From an uncultured Clostridia bacterium (GTDB lineage: Bacteria; Bacillota; Clostridia; Christensenellales; CAG-138), in NCBI GenBank assembly GCA_946411635.1, contig CAMKES010000001.1, positions 215,696 to 279,695 on the forward strand: DNA of 64,000 nucleotides. The letters are read 5' to 3'. Shown here one piece after another: positions 8,838 to 16,154 of this stretch; positions within the stretch are counted from its first letter, which is position 1; each line of letters begins with the position of its first letter. The position numbers were made by a program, and so were the translations under genes. The notes beneath the pieces were generated by a model. It did no database searches, was not told where the DNA came from, and saw only the letters and a list, made by a program, of their open reading frames with translations.

Positions 8838-8876
8838 AAAAAAGCCTTTTGTCCCGCGGCAAAAGGCGCTTTTTTA
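8838..8876 (-). terminator. Bidirectional-looking terminator for the DUF308 gene
   Basis: Palindrome GCCTTTTG (8844-8851) / CAAAAGGC (8860-8867), flanked by an A-run on the left and a T-run on the right. It can therefore stop transcription in both directions. It lies about 90 bases downstream of the minus-strand DUF308 gene. Confidence 0.75.
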
Positions 8877-8964
8877 TGATGTTTTTCCTAGGGCAAACGG
8901 TGCTGCCTGCGAAGAAGAACGAACAAACGTCACGCTTTTCGACGTTCGGACAGTCTGCTTCGAA

Positions 8965-9486
8965 TCATTGGTGAGCCGACTTGATCACAAACAGCGACGC
9001 GACGCCTTCAATAATCATGGAAATGCCTTTGATACGGAGAAACGCCCTCGAATTCTCGTCGTTGATCAGCATCAGGATCGCAAAGATGATCGCCGCAACG
9101 GCAAAGCCGATCGTTATGAGGAAGAGCCGATCGCGGCTGCGGCGAAGCGCGTACGCCTGCATAAACAGAAGGATCGCGCTGTAAATGAGCGTGATGGAAA
9201 GTACGACGTGCATGGGCTCCGAGAATTGGTCCGTGTGGATGATGAGCTCGAACCCGATCGCAAGGCACATCAGACCGGCAAACAGCAGCAGCGGGTGCTG
9301 ATCGCTGTGGCGGAACACAAAATCAAACGAGAGCAATGCGCCGAGGATGCAGAGGATCAGACCGCCGATGATGCTGATGACCGTAAACGCGGAGGAAGGG
9401 AAGAGGAGCATGATCGCTCCGAAAGCAATGAGGAGCACACCTTCAAAGTAGTGGCTTGAAAGGATGTCTTTTATCTTATCACTCAT
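8965..9486 (-). CDS. DUF308/HdeD-like multi-pass membrane protein
   Basis: A 173-residue integral membrane protein with six hydrophobic segments arranged in pairs, separated by short charged loops such as RRSRDR. The overall pattern (EGVLLIAFGAIMLLFPSSA, then IIGGLILCILGALLS) matches the HdeD/DUF308 superfamily. In enterobacteria a relative is linked to acid resistance; no such role is shown here. It is a single-gene unit with its own promoter (9513-9541) and terminator. The start ATG is preceded by GGAGGCGGCG. Confidence 0.75.
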   Translation of the reverse strand: MSDKIKDILSSHYFEGVLLIAFGAIMLLFPSSAFTVISIIGGLILCILGALLSFDFVFRHSDQHPLLLFAGLMCLAIGFELIIHTDQFSEPMHVVLSITLIYSAILLFMQAYALRRSRDRLFLITIGFAVAAIIFAILMLINDENSRAFLRIKGISMIIEGVASLFVIKSAHQ

Positions 9487-9512
9487 GACGCCGCCTCCGT
9501 ATCTCTGCTTTT

Positions 9513-9541
9513 ATTATACCGGTCAAACGGTCGCCGGTCAA
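9513..9541 (-). promoter_or_regulatory. Promoter of the DUF308 gene
   Basis: On the minus strand TTGACC (9541-9536), 17-base spacer, perfect TATAAT (9518-9513), about 27 bases before the start codon. Confidence 0.8.
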
Positions 9542-9627
9542 TCACGTTCTGACGGAAACCGGCTCGTTTTTTTGATGATCGGGCAGACGAACGCTCTTAA
9601 TGGCGTTCTGCTTTTCGAAACACGCTC

Positions 9628-9656
9628 TTGAGCGAACGTTTTGTTTGTGGTATAGT
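9628..9656 (+). promoter_or_regulatory. Promoter of the RlmI-like gene
   Basis: TTGAGC (9628-9633), 17-base spacer, TATAGT (9651-9656), about 30 bases before the chosen ATG at 9687. It supports that start over the upstream in-frame ATG at 9600. Confidence 0.7.
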
Positions 9657-9686
9657 AGCATTGAATCCGAAAAGGCAGGAAAGACT

Positions 9687-10922
9687 ATGAAATCACAACG
9701 TGAATTTCCGAAGTTTACGATCACCGCGAAGGGCACGCGATGGGTCGAAAACGGCCATCCGTGGATCTATGAGGCGGAAGTCCTGAACGAAGAAGGCGCG
9801 GCGGAAAACGGCGCGCTTGTCGACGCGGTTTCCGAAAAGGGCAAGTATCTCGGCACGGGCTTTCTGAGCCGCAATTCCAAGATCCGCATTCGCCTCGTTT
9901 CCCGCAATGCAAACGACCGATTCGATGAATCGTTCTGGCGCAGACGCGTACAATACGCGTGGAACTACCGCAAAGCGGTCATGGGCGTGGACGTTTCCGC
10001 CTGCCGGGTGATCTTCGGCGAGGCGGACGCGTTTCCGGGGCTCACGGTCGACCGGTTCGGCGACGTTCTCGTCACGCAGACGCTTTCGGTCGGGATCGAA
10101 CGCATCAAGGAAACGCTGTTCCCGCTGATCATCGAGGTTCTGAACGCCGACGGCGCCGGGATCAGGGGCGTCTTTGAACGCAACGACGCCGCGATCCGTT
10201 CACTGGAAGGAATGGAACAGGGGAAAGGCTGGTTTCCGATCCCCGGTCTGACGCCGCCCGAATCGACCGTTACGACCATTGTCGAAAACGGGATCGAATA
10301 CCTCGTTGACGTGGAAAACGGGCAGAAGACCGGCTTTTTCCTCGACCAGAAATACAATCGCCTCGCCGTGGCGCGGATCGCAAAGAACCGAACCGTTCTC
10401 GATTGCTTCACGCATACCGGCTCGTTTGCCCTGAACGCCGCGAAGGGCGGCGCGGCGCACGTGACGGCTGTCGACATTTCCGAATCGGCGATCGAGATGG
10501 CGAAACGGAACGCCGAGCGCAACGGTCTTTCCGACCGAATGGACTTCGTAACGGCCGACGTGTTCGATCTTTTGACGGAGCTGATCGCGTCCGGAAAAAA
10601 GCCGTACGATCTGATCATCCTTGATCCGCCGGCGTTCACCAAGTCGCGAAAAACCGTCAATGCTGCCGAGCGGGGCTATCGCGAGATCAATTCCTCCGCG
10701 TTGAAGCTCCTGCCGCCCGGCGGGTATTTTGCAACGGCGTCATGCAGCCACTTTATGCCGACCGAGCTTTTCGAAAAGATGCTCGTCCGCGCGGCGGATG
10801 ACGCGGGCGTGCAGCTTCGGCAGATCGAACAGCGCCAGCAGGCGCCGGATCACCCGATCCTTTGGAACGTTCCGGAAACGGATTACCTGAAGTTCTATCT
10901 GTTCCAGGTCGTTCGCAATTGA
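9687..10922 (+). CDS. RlmI-like class I rRNA (cytosine-C5) methyltransferase
   Basis: A SAM-dependent methyltransferase of the RlmI/YwbD type (411 residues), expected to modify cytosine in 23S rRNA. Residues 1-75 form a PUA-like RNA-binding domain (GTRWVENGHPWIYEAEV). The Rossmann fold follows: KTGFFLDQKYNR, VLDCFTHTGSFAL (SAM site), VDISESAIEMAKRNAERN, and LIILDPPAF, the catalytic-loop DPPAF motif. ATG 9687 follows AGGAAAG and lies downstream of the promoter at 9628-9656; the longer reading from 9600 would start before the promoter. Monocistronic by context. Confidence 0.87.
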   Translation: MKSQREFPKFTITAKGTRWVENGHPWIYEAEVLNEEGAAENGALVDAVSEKGKYLGTGFLSRNSKIRIRLVSRNANDRFDESFWRRRVQYAWNYRKAVMGVDVSACRVIFGEADAFPGLTVDRFGDVLVTQTLSVGIERIKETLFPLIIEVLNADGAGIRGVFERNDAAIRSLEGMEQGKGWFPIPGLTPPESTVTTIVENGIEYLVDVENGQKTGFFLDQKYNRLAVARIAKNRTVLDCFTHTGSFALNAAKGGAAHVTAVDISESAIEMAKRNAERNGLSDRMDFVTADVFDLLTELIASGKKPYDLIILDPPAFTKSRKTVNAAERGYREINSSALKLLPPGGYFATASCSHFMPTELFEKMLVRAADDAGVQLRQIEQRQQAPDHPILWNVPETDYLKFYLFQVVRN

Positions 10923-10941
10923 TCGCGATACAGGCTGTCGG

Positions 10942-10970
10942 TTGAATTCTGTTTCCGAACGTGGTATAAT
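10942..10970 (+). promoter_or_regulatory. Promoter of the GT4 glycosyltransferase gene
   Basis: TTGAAT (10942-10947), 17-base spacer, TATAAT (10965-10970), about 30 bases before ATG 11001. Confidence 0.8.
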
Positions 10971-11000
10971 CAACAAAGAATCATCAAAGGAGAGTAAGGA

Positions 11001-12164
11001 ATGATCATCGGCCAATTCTGCGAGATCTATCCTCCGCATATCGACGGAGTCGGGATGGTCGTACGCTCCTACGCGGAAGAACTGTCCAAAACGCAGGAAG
11101 CCTGTTATTATATCGCGCCGCGCAACTCCGAAAAACGATTTCCGAATTCGATCGACAGTTTTCCGGTCATCAAATTTGCGTCCGTTCCGCTGCCGAAAGA
11201 GGCGTATCGCATCGGCCTGCCGCGGCTTGATCTGACGTTCCAGAAGGATCTTAAAAAGATCCGGTTTGATATCGTGCACGCGCACACGCCGTTCATTGCG
11301 GCGAACGAGTCGCTTCGCATCGCGAAGGAACGGAAGATCCCGCTCGTTGCGACGCTGCACTCCAAGTACTACGACGACATTCTGAAGAAGACGCACAGTG
11401 AAACGATCGCAAAAGCGGTGATCGGACGCGTCGTCGCGTTCTACAATAAATGCGACGAGGTCTGGACGGTCAGCGAAGCGTCCGCGGAGGTGCTCCGCGG
11501 TTACGGATACCGCGGCGAGATCATCGTCATGGAAAACGGAACGAATCTCTGGTATCCGTCGCGCGAAGACGTGCTTGCCGCCGAGATGCATTTCGACCTC
11601 GGTCACAAGGAAGTATTCCTGTTCGTCGGACAGCAGAATTTCAAAAAGAACCTCGGCAACATCATGGAAGCCGCCGCGATCTATAAACGCACGCACAACC
11701 GGTTCAAACTCGTGTTCGTCGGGCAGGGTCCGGACACCGACAAGATCATCGCAAGGTCGAGAGCGCTCGGGCTTGAGGACAACATGGTCTTTACGGGACA
11801 TATTTCGGACAGAGAGATCCTGAAAGGCCTTTACGCCCGCGCGGATCTGTTCCTGTTTCCGTCGCTGTACGACACGGCGGGTCTCGTCGTGCGCGAAGCC
11901 GCCGCGGCCGGCACGCCGAGTCTTCTGATCGAAAATTCCTGCGCCGCGGAAGGCATTACGGACGGCGAGAACGGATTCCTTTGCAAAAACACGCCGGAGG
12001 ATATCTGCGCCTGCATGGAACGCGCTCTGAAAACGGCAAAGGAGGTCGGCGCCCGCGCAAGGGAAACGATCCCGAAGCCCTGGAGCGAGATCGTGAAAAA
12101 CGTGGCGGAACGCTATGAAGCGCTGATCGAAAAAAAGAAGTTCGAAAACGCGAATCATCGATAA
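11001..12164 (+). CDS. GT4-family glycosyltransferase
   Basis: A retaining GT-B glycosyltransferase of 387 residues. The N-terminal acceptor half shows a YPPHIDGVGMVV loop and HAHTPF (residues 92-97). The C-terminal donor half has LFVGQQNFKKNL, FVGQGPD, and LFLFPSLYDTAGLVVREAAAAG, whose xxE-type nucleotide-sugar motif is typical of GT4. It resembles diacylglycerol glucosyltransferases of Bacillota, but the acceptor cannot be fixed from sequence. RBS AAAGGAGAG is well placed. It is a single-gene unit between its own promoter and terminator. Confidence 0.8.
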   Translation: MIIGQFCEIYPPHIDGVGMVVRSYAEELSKTQEACYYIAPRNSEKRFPNSIDSFPVIKFASVPLPKEAYRIGLPRLDLTFQKDLKKIRFDIVHAHTPFIAANESLRIAKERKIPLVATLHSKYYDDILKKTHSETIAKAVIGRVVAFYNKCDEVWTVSEASAEVLRGYGYRGEIIVMENGTNLWYPSREDVLAAEMHFDLGHKEVFLFVGQQNFKKNLGNIMEAAAIYKRTHNRFKLVFVGQGPDTDKIIARSRALGLEDNMVFTGHISDREILKGLYARADLFLFPSLYDTAGLVVREAAAAGTPSLLIENSCAAEGITDGENGFLCKNTPEDICACMERALKTAKEVGARARETIPKPWSEIVKNVAERYEALIEKKKFENANHR

Positions 12165-12173
12165 AGTCTGTTC

Positions 12174-12204
12174 GGGCCGGAGCGCTGCTCCGGTCCGTTT
12201 TATG
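12174..12204 (+). terminator. Terminator after the glycosyltransferase
   Basis: GC-rich inverted repeat GGGCCGGAGC / GCTCCGGTCC with a short loop, followed by GTTTTA. Confidence 0.75.
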
Positions 12205-12213
12205 AACAAACTA

Positions 12214-12242
12214 TAGACAAAAAACGAACTTTGTGCTAAACT
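12214..12242 (+). promoter_or_regulatory. Promoter of DUF523/two-component operon
   Basis: TAGACA (12214-12219), 17-base spacer, TAAACT (12237-12242), followed by an AT-rich stretch before ATG 12271. It probably drives DUF523, the response regulator, kinase, HtrA and MutS2 genes. Confidence 0.6.
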
Positions 12243-12270
12243 ATATATACCTATAGAAAGGTAGCATGAG

Positions 12271-12684
12271 ATGATTATCGTCAGTGCGTGTCTTGCCGGA
12301 TATCGCTGCAGATACGACGGCAAAACGAAGCCGGATCCGGAGATCGTCGAGCTCGTGAAGCGCGGCGAAGCAATCCCTGTCTGCCCCGAACTGTTCGGCG
12401 GGCTTCCGTGCCCGCGCATTCCTTCGGAGCGGACTGCGGACGGGTCCCGCGTCGTTGCCCGAGACGGTAATGATGTAACCGAAGCGTTTCGGCTGGGAGC
12501 AGAGGAAACGCTTCGTATTGCGCGCTTGTACGGATGCACGCACGCGATCCTGAAAGCGCGCAGCCCGTCCTGCGGTTACGGGCAGATCTATGACGGTTCG
12601 TTCTCCGGAACGCTGCGAGAAGGCAGCGGGCTCACAACGGAGCTTCTTCTGGAAAACGGCGTCACGGTGGAAGTGAAAGAATGA
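12271..12684 (+). CDS. DUF523 family protein
   Basis: A small cytoplasmic protein of 137 residues matching DUF523. It begins IIVSACLAGYRCRYDG, followed by VCPELFGGLPCPRIP and a C-terminal KARSPSCGYG. The conserved cysteines suggest metal or Fe-S binding, but the biochemical role of the family is unknown to me. It is the first gene after a likely promoter. Its stop lies within the RBS region of the response regulator (ATGACGGAGG), so they are likely cotranscribed. Confidence 0.82.
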   Translation: MIIVSACLAGYRCRYDGKTKPDPEIVELVKRGEAIPVCPELFGGLPCPRIPSERTADGSRVVARDGNDVTEAFRLGAEETLRIARLYGCTHAILKARSPSCGYGQIYDGSFSGTLREGSGLTTELLLENGVTVEVKE

Positions 12685-12695
12685 CGGAGGTATCC

Positions 12696-13379
12696 ATGGA
12701 CAACAATACGATCTTGGTCATTGATGACGACAGAAATATTCTTGCGATCATCGAACTGTATCTGAAAAAAGCCGGTTTTTCCGTTGCGACCTGCACGACC
12801 GGCTATGAGGCGATGCAGGCGTTCCGCAACACGAAGCCGACACTTGTCGTTCTCGACGTGATGCTGCCCGGACAGGACGGCTGGTCGATCCTGCACGAGA
12901 TCCGGCAGGAGAGCACGACCCCGGTCATCATGCTGACGGCAAAGGGCGATACCGGCGAACGCGTACGCGGTCTCGAACTCGGCGCGGACGACTATATCGC
13001 GAAGCCCTTCGATTCGAACGAACTCGTTGCCCGCATCAAGGCGGTGCTCAGACGGTTCGCGCCCGCTGCGGAAAACGAAAGGTCGATCTCACTTCCCGAT
13101 CTGACGATCTCGCTCGAGAATTATTCCGTTACGCTGGACGGCGAGCAGCTTGAAATGCCGCCCAAGGAGATCGAGCTTCTGTACTTCCTTGCTTCGCACA
13201 GCGGCCGCGTTTTCACGCGCGAACAGCTGCTGGAGCAGGTTTGGGGATTCGACTTTTTCGGCGATTCCAGAACGGTCGACGTTCACGTAAAGCGTATCCG
13301 TGAAAAGCTCGGCGAGCGCGAAAGCTGGCAGCTGAGGACCGTCTGGGGCGTAGGATATAAATTCGACGTTCGTCAATAA
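12696..13379 (+). CDS. OmpR/PhoB-family response regulator
   Basis: A two-component transcription regulator of 227 residues. The receiver domain carries the acidic pocket DDD (10-12), the phosphorylation site D54 in VVLDVMLPG, and the conserved Lys in IAKPF. The C-terminal winged helix (about 130-227) has FTREQLLEQVWG and SRTVDVHVKRIREKLG. ATG 12696 is preceded by GGAGG at optimal spacing; ATG 12681 in frame overlaps the DUF523 end and lacks this. The partner kinase follows within 10 bases, and the following HtrA protease resembles the WalRK-HtrA gene order, though target genes are unknown. Confidence 0.93.
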   Translation: MDNNTILVIDDDRNILAIIELYLKKAGFSVATCTTGYEAMQAFRNTKPTLVVLDVMLPGQDGWSILHEIRQESTTPVIMLTAKGDTGERVRGLELGADDYIAKPFDSNELVARIKAVLRRFAPAAENERSISLPDLTISLENYSVTLDGEQLEMPPKEIELLYFLASHSGRVFTREQLLEQVWGFDFFGDSRTVDVHVKRIREKLGERESWQLRTVWGVGYKFDVRQ

Positions 13380-13387
13380 GGAGCATC

Positions 13388-14845
13388 ATGCGAAAGATAC
13401 GGTTCCGTACCATCTTTTCGCGTATGATGTTCATGCAGTGCCTGACGGTGTCGCTTGCGGTTCTGCTGGTCGGCGTCGTTCTTGCAATCATCGTACATGC
13501 TCAAAAGGTCGGGGAATTCGGGACACAGTTGAATCGTTACGCACAGACGGTGCGCGAAGAGATCGTATCCGGCGCGGCTGATGCGGACTCGCATCTCCGA
13601 TTCGTTGCGTCCGGCAACGATCTTTTGATCGAACGGATCGGCGTGCACGGCGACGTCGAGGCGTATTACTCGAATCCGAAATGGGAGGCGTGCGCGTCGC
13701 AGTCACTGAGCGAAACGGCCTACGATCGCATCGCGTCCTCGGCAAAGCCGATCTGCGCCGATACGAGGAGCTATTTCAAATCGGTCGGATTTCCCGTGAT
13801 GACCGCGTACTGCACCGTATCCGACGACGCTTCCGACGGGATCCTGCTCGTAAGCGGCGACTGTACTTCGATCCGTACCGGCACGACGGACATGATCCTC
13901 TGGACGCTTCTCGTCAGCGTGATCGTTCTGATCGCATCCGGCGTCGTATCGTACTACAATGCCTATCGCGTCATCCATCCCTTCATTGAGATGAATCACG
14001 CCGTCCAATGCTATTCGCGCGGCGACTTTTCGACGCGGATCACCGTCGAAGGCCGTGACGAGGCGTCGCAGCTCGGCAAGAGCCTGAACGAGATGGGGGA
14101 ACAGCTTCGCGGTCTCGAAGAGACCCGCAGAAGCTTCGTTGCAAACGTCAGCCACGAGCTTCGTTCTCCGCTGACTTCGATGAAAGGATTCCTCGAAGCG
14201 ATGCAGGACGGAACGATCCCCGAGGAGAGTTTTCCGGAATACATCGGGATCGTCCTGAACGAAACGCGGCGCATGGTCACGCTTGTCAACGATCTTCTGG
14301 ATCTCGCCCGGATCGAGTCCGGTACGATCCAGCTGAATTACGAGGTCTTCGACATCAACGAACTGATCCGGCGGACGCTGCTGACGTTCGAAGCGCGGCT
14401 CATTGAAAACGAAATGGAAATGGAGGTCCGGTTCGCGCAGGAGCAGTGCTCTGTGTTCGCGGATCCGGCGCAGATCGGCCAGGTCCTTCGGAACCTGATC
14501 GACAATGCCATCAAGTATTCGCCGAAAAACAGATCAATCTGCATTTCGACGTATTCCATGCGCAGGATCGTTTACGTCACCGTTCGCGACAACGGCATCG
14601 GCATTCCGCAGGAGGACGTACCGCACGTATTCGATCGCTTCTATAAGGTCGAGAAGGCGCATACGCCCGCCCCGCAGATGGGTTCCGGTCTCGGGCTTTC
14701 GATCGTAAAACGCATCATCGAACAGCACGGACAATCGATCACGGTCCGGAGTGCGCGCGGACGCGGAACACAGTTCACGTTCACGCTGGAACGTGCAAGC
14801 GCAATGAAACGAGTATCAGACGGAGGTAAACGCAATGTCACGTAA
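13388..14845 (+). CDS. Membrane sensor histidine kinase
   Basis: The partner kinase of the upstream regulator, 485 residues. There is a TM at about 15-40 and an extracytoplasmic sensor of about 130 residues. The second TM is near 172-195. A HAMP linker follows, then HisKA with phospho-acceptor H256 in VSHELRSPLT. The ATP-binding domain has N-box NLIDNAIKYS, G1 VRDNGIGIP, F-box FDRFYK and G2 GSGLGLSIV. RBS AAGGAG precedes ATG 13388. The sensed signal is unknown. Its 3' end overlaps the HtrA start by 11 bases, implying coupled expression. Confidence 0.93.
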   Translation: MRKIRFRTIFSRMMFMQCLTVSLAVLLVGVVLAIIVHAQKVGEFGTQLNRYAQTVREEIVSGAADADSHLRFVASGNDLLIERIGVHGDVEAYYSNPKWEACASQSLSETAYDRIASSAKPICADTRSYFKSVGFPVMTAYCTVSDDASDGILLVSGDCTSIRTGTTDMILWTLLVSVIVLIASGVVSYYNAYRVIHPFIEMNHAVQCYSRGDFSTRITVEGRDEASQLGKSLNEMGEQLRGLEETRRSFVANVSHELRSPLTSMKGFLEAMQDGTIPEESFPEYIGIVLNETRRMVTLVNDLLDLARIESGTIQLNYEVFDINELIRRTLLTFEARLIENEMEMEVRFAQEQCSVFADPAQIGQVLRNLIDNAIKYSPKNRSICISTYSMRRIVYVTVRDNGIGIPQEDVPHVFDRFYKVEKAHTPAPQMGSGLGLSIVKRIIEQHGQSITVRSARGRGTQFTFTLERASAMKRVSDGGKRNVT

Positions 14846-16154
14846 ATTGATACCATATCCCTGTGATTATAAGAATTCAACATCTTTGCGGCGCGCGCGG
14901 CGCGGCGGAAACACGCTTGTGATCGTTCTTGCGGCGCTGATCGCGATCCTGCTCGGCGTCGGCACGTATTTCGCGCTGACAAACGACGGCCGCGCCTGGA
15001 AAAAGCTTGCTTCGATCTACGACAGATGTCGTGTTTCGGTCATGAGAGGTCTGGACTACGACGCGATCTTCAACGGAACGAACGCCGATCCCGGCCGGGA
15101 TACGCCCGATGCGGAAGTCCCCTCCGGAACGGAGCAGCCCGCAAAGCCGACCGTCGAGCGCGATCCGGACTACGGCGAAAAGCTTGCGCAGCCTTTCGAT
15201 CTGAATACGCTTGAAAGCATTCCCGATATCGTCGACGCGGTTTCGCCCGGCGTGGTGGGGATTCTGAACTGTCAGGGCACCGAACGCAAGGGCGGGGAAC
15301 CCGTCGCCGTGGGAAGCGGTTCCGGCTTTATCCTTTCCTCGAACGGTTATATCATTACCAATCAGCACGTTGTGGAAGGCGCGGAGGTCCTGAAGGTCTC
15401 GCTTTCCGACGGCAAAACGTATGAAGCGGCGCTCGTGGGCAGCGACGTGATGACGGACGTCGCCGTTCTGAAGATCGACGCGGAAGGGCTCACGCCGCTT
15501 CCGATCGGCAAATCGGGATCCGCGCGCGTCGGCGAATTTGTTCTCGTGATCGGCGATCCGATCAGCGCAGATGAGCTTTCCGGATCGGTCACGTTCGGGA
15601 TCGTCAGCGCGCTCGCAAGACAGATTAACATCGACGGGTTTGTCAACGAATATCTGCAGACCGACGCGGCGGTCAACCCCGGCAACAGCGGCGGTCCGAT
15701 GATCAATATGCGCGGTGAAGTCATCGGCGTGACCAGCGCGAAGTATACGACCGCCGGCTATGACGATTACGGTCAGAAGATCTCTTCCGAGGGTATCGGC
15801 TTTGCGCTGCCCATCGACAACGTCATGCAGATCGCCGATTCTCTGATCAAAAACGGCTCGACCGTGCGTCCGGGCATCGGCATCACGATCGTTTCGGGAC
15901 AGGCGAAGGACGATCCGGAAGATACCATCGTATCCGTTTACGGCGTCACCGAAGGCGGACCTGCCGATCAGGCGGGCCTGAAGGTCGGCGATACGATCCT
16001 TGCGATCGACGGGGAATCCTCGACGCAGGACGGTTACGTTGAAATGATCCGCGCGAAGAACGTCGGCGATACGATCACGATCACCGTCGACCGCAACGGA
16101 CAGGAACTGGACATCGTCGTGACCGTCGGCGATATGAACGAGATCCATAAATGA
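14835..16154 (+). CDS. HtrA/DegP-like S1C serine protease with PDZ domain
   Basis: A membrane-anchored envelope quality-control protease, 439 residues. A short cytoplasmic tail is followed by one TM (about 28-50) and an acidic linker. The trypsin-like domain has a catalytic triad H178 (TNQHVVEG), D208 (MTDVAVLKID) and S285 (NPGNSGGP). One C-terminal PDZ domain spans about 345-430 (GGPADQAGLKVGDTILAIDG). RBS GGAGG lies inside the kinase gene end. Linkage to the two-component system suggests regulated response to envelope stress. It overlaps mutS2 by ATGA at 16151-16154. Confidence 0.94.
   Translation: MSRKLIPYPCDYKNSTSLRRARRGGNTLVIVLAALIAILLGVGTYFALTNDGRAWKKLASIYDRCRVSVMRGLDYDAIFNGTNADPGRDTPDAEVPSGTEQPAKPTVERDPDYGEKLAQPFDLNTLESIPDIVDAVSPGVVGILNCQGTERKGGEPVAVGSGSGFILSSNGYIITNQHVVEGAEVLKVSLSDGKTYEAALVGSDVMTDVAVLKIDAEGLTPLPIGKSGSARVGEFVLVIGDPISADELSGSVTFGIVSALARQINIDGFVNEYLQTDAAVNPGNSGGPMINMRGEVIGVTSAKYTTAGYDDYGQKISSEGIGFALPIDNVMQIADSLIKNGSTVRPGIGITIVSGQAKDDPEDTIVSVYGVTEGGPADQAGLKVGDTILAIDGESSTQDGYVEMIRAKNVGDTITITVDRNGQELDIVVTVGDMNEIHK

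Noticed and set aside
10740..12539. 599-codon minus-strand ORF antisense to the glycosyltransferase gene
   Set aside because: Arginine-rich, no domain, spans three plus-strand genes with good promoters and motifs; a GC-driven shadow frame.
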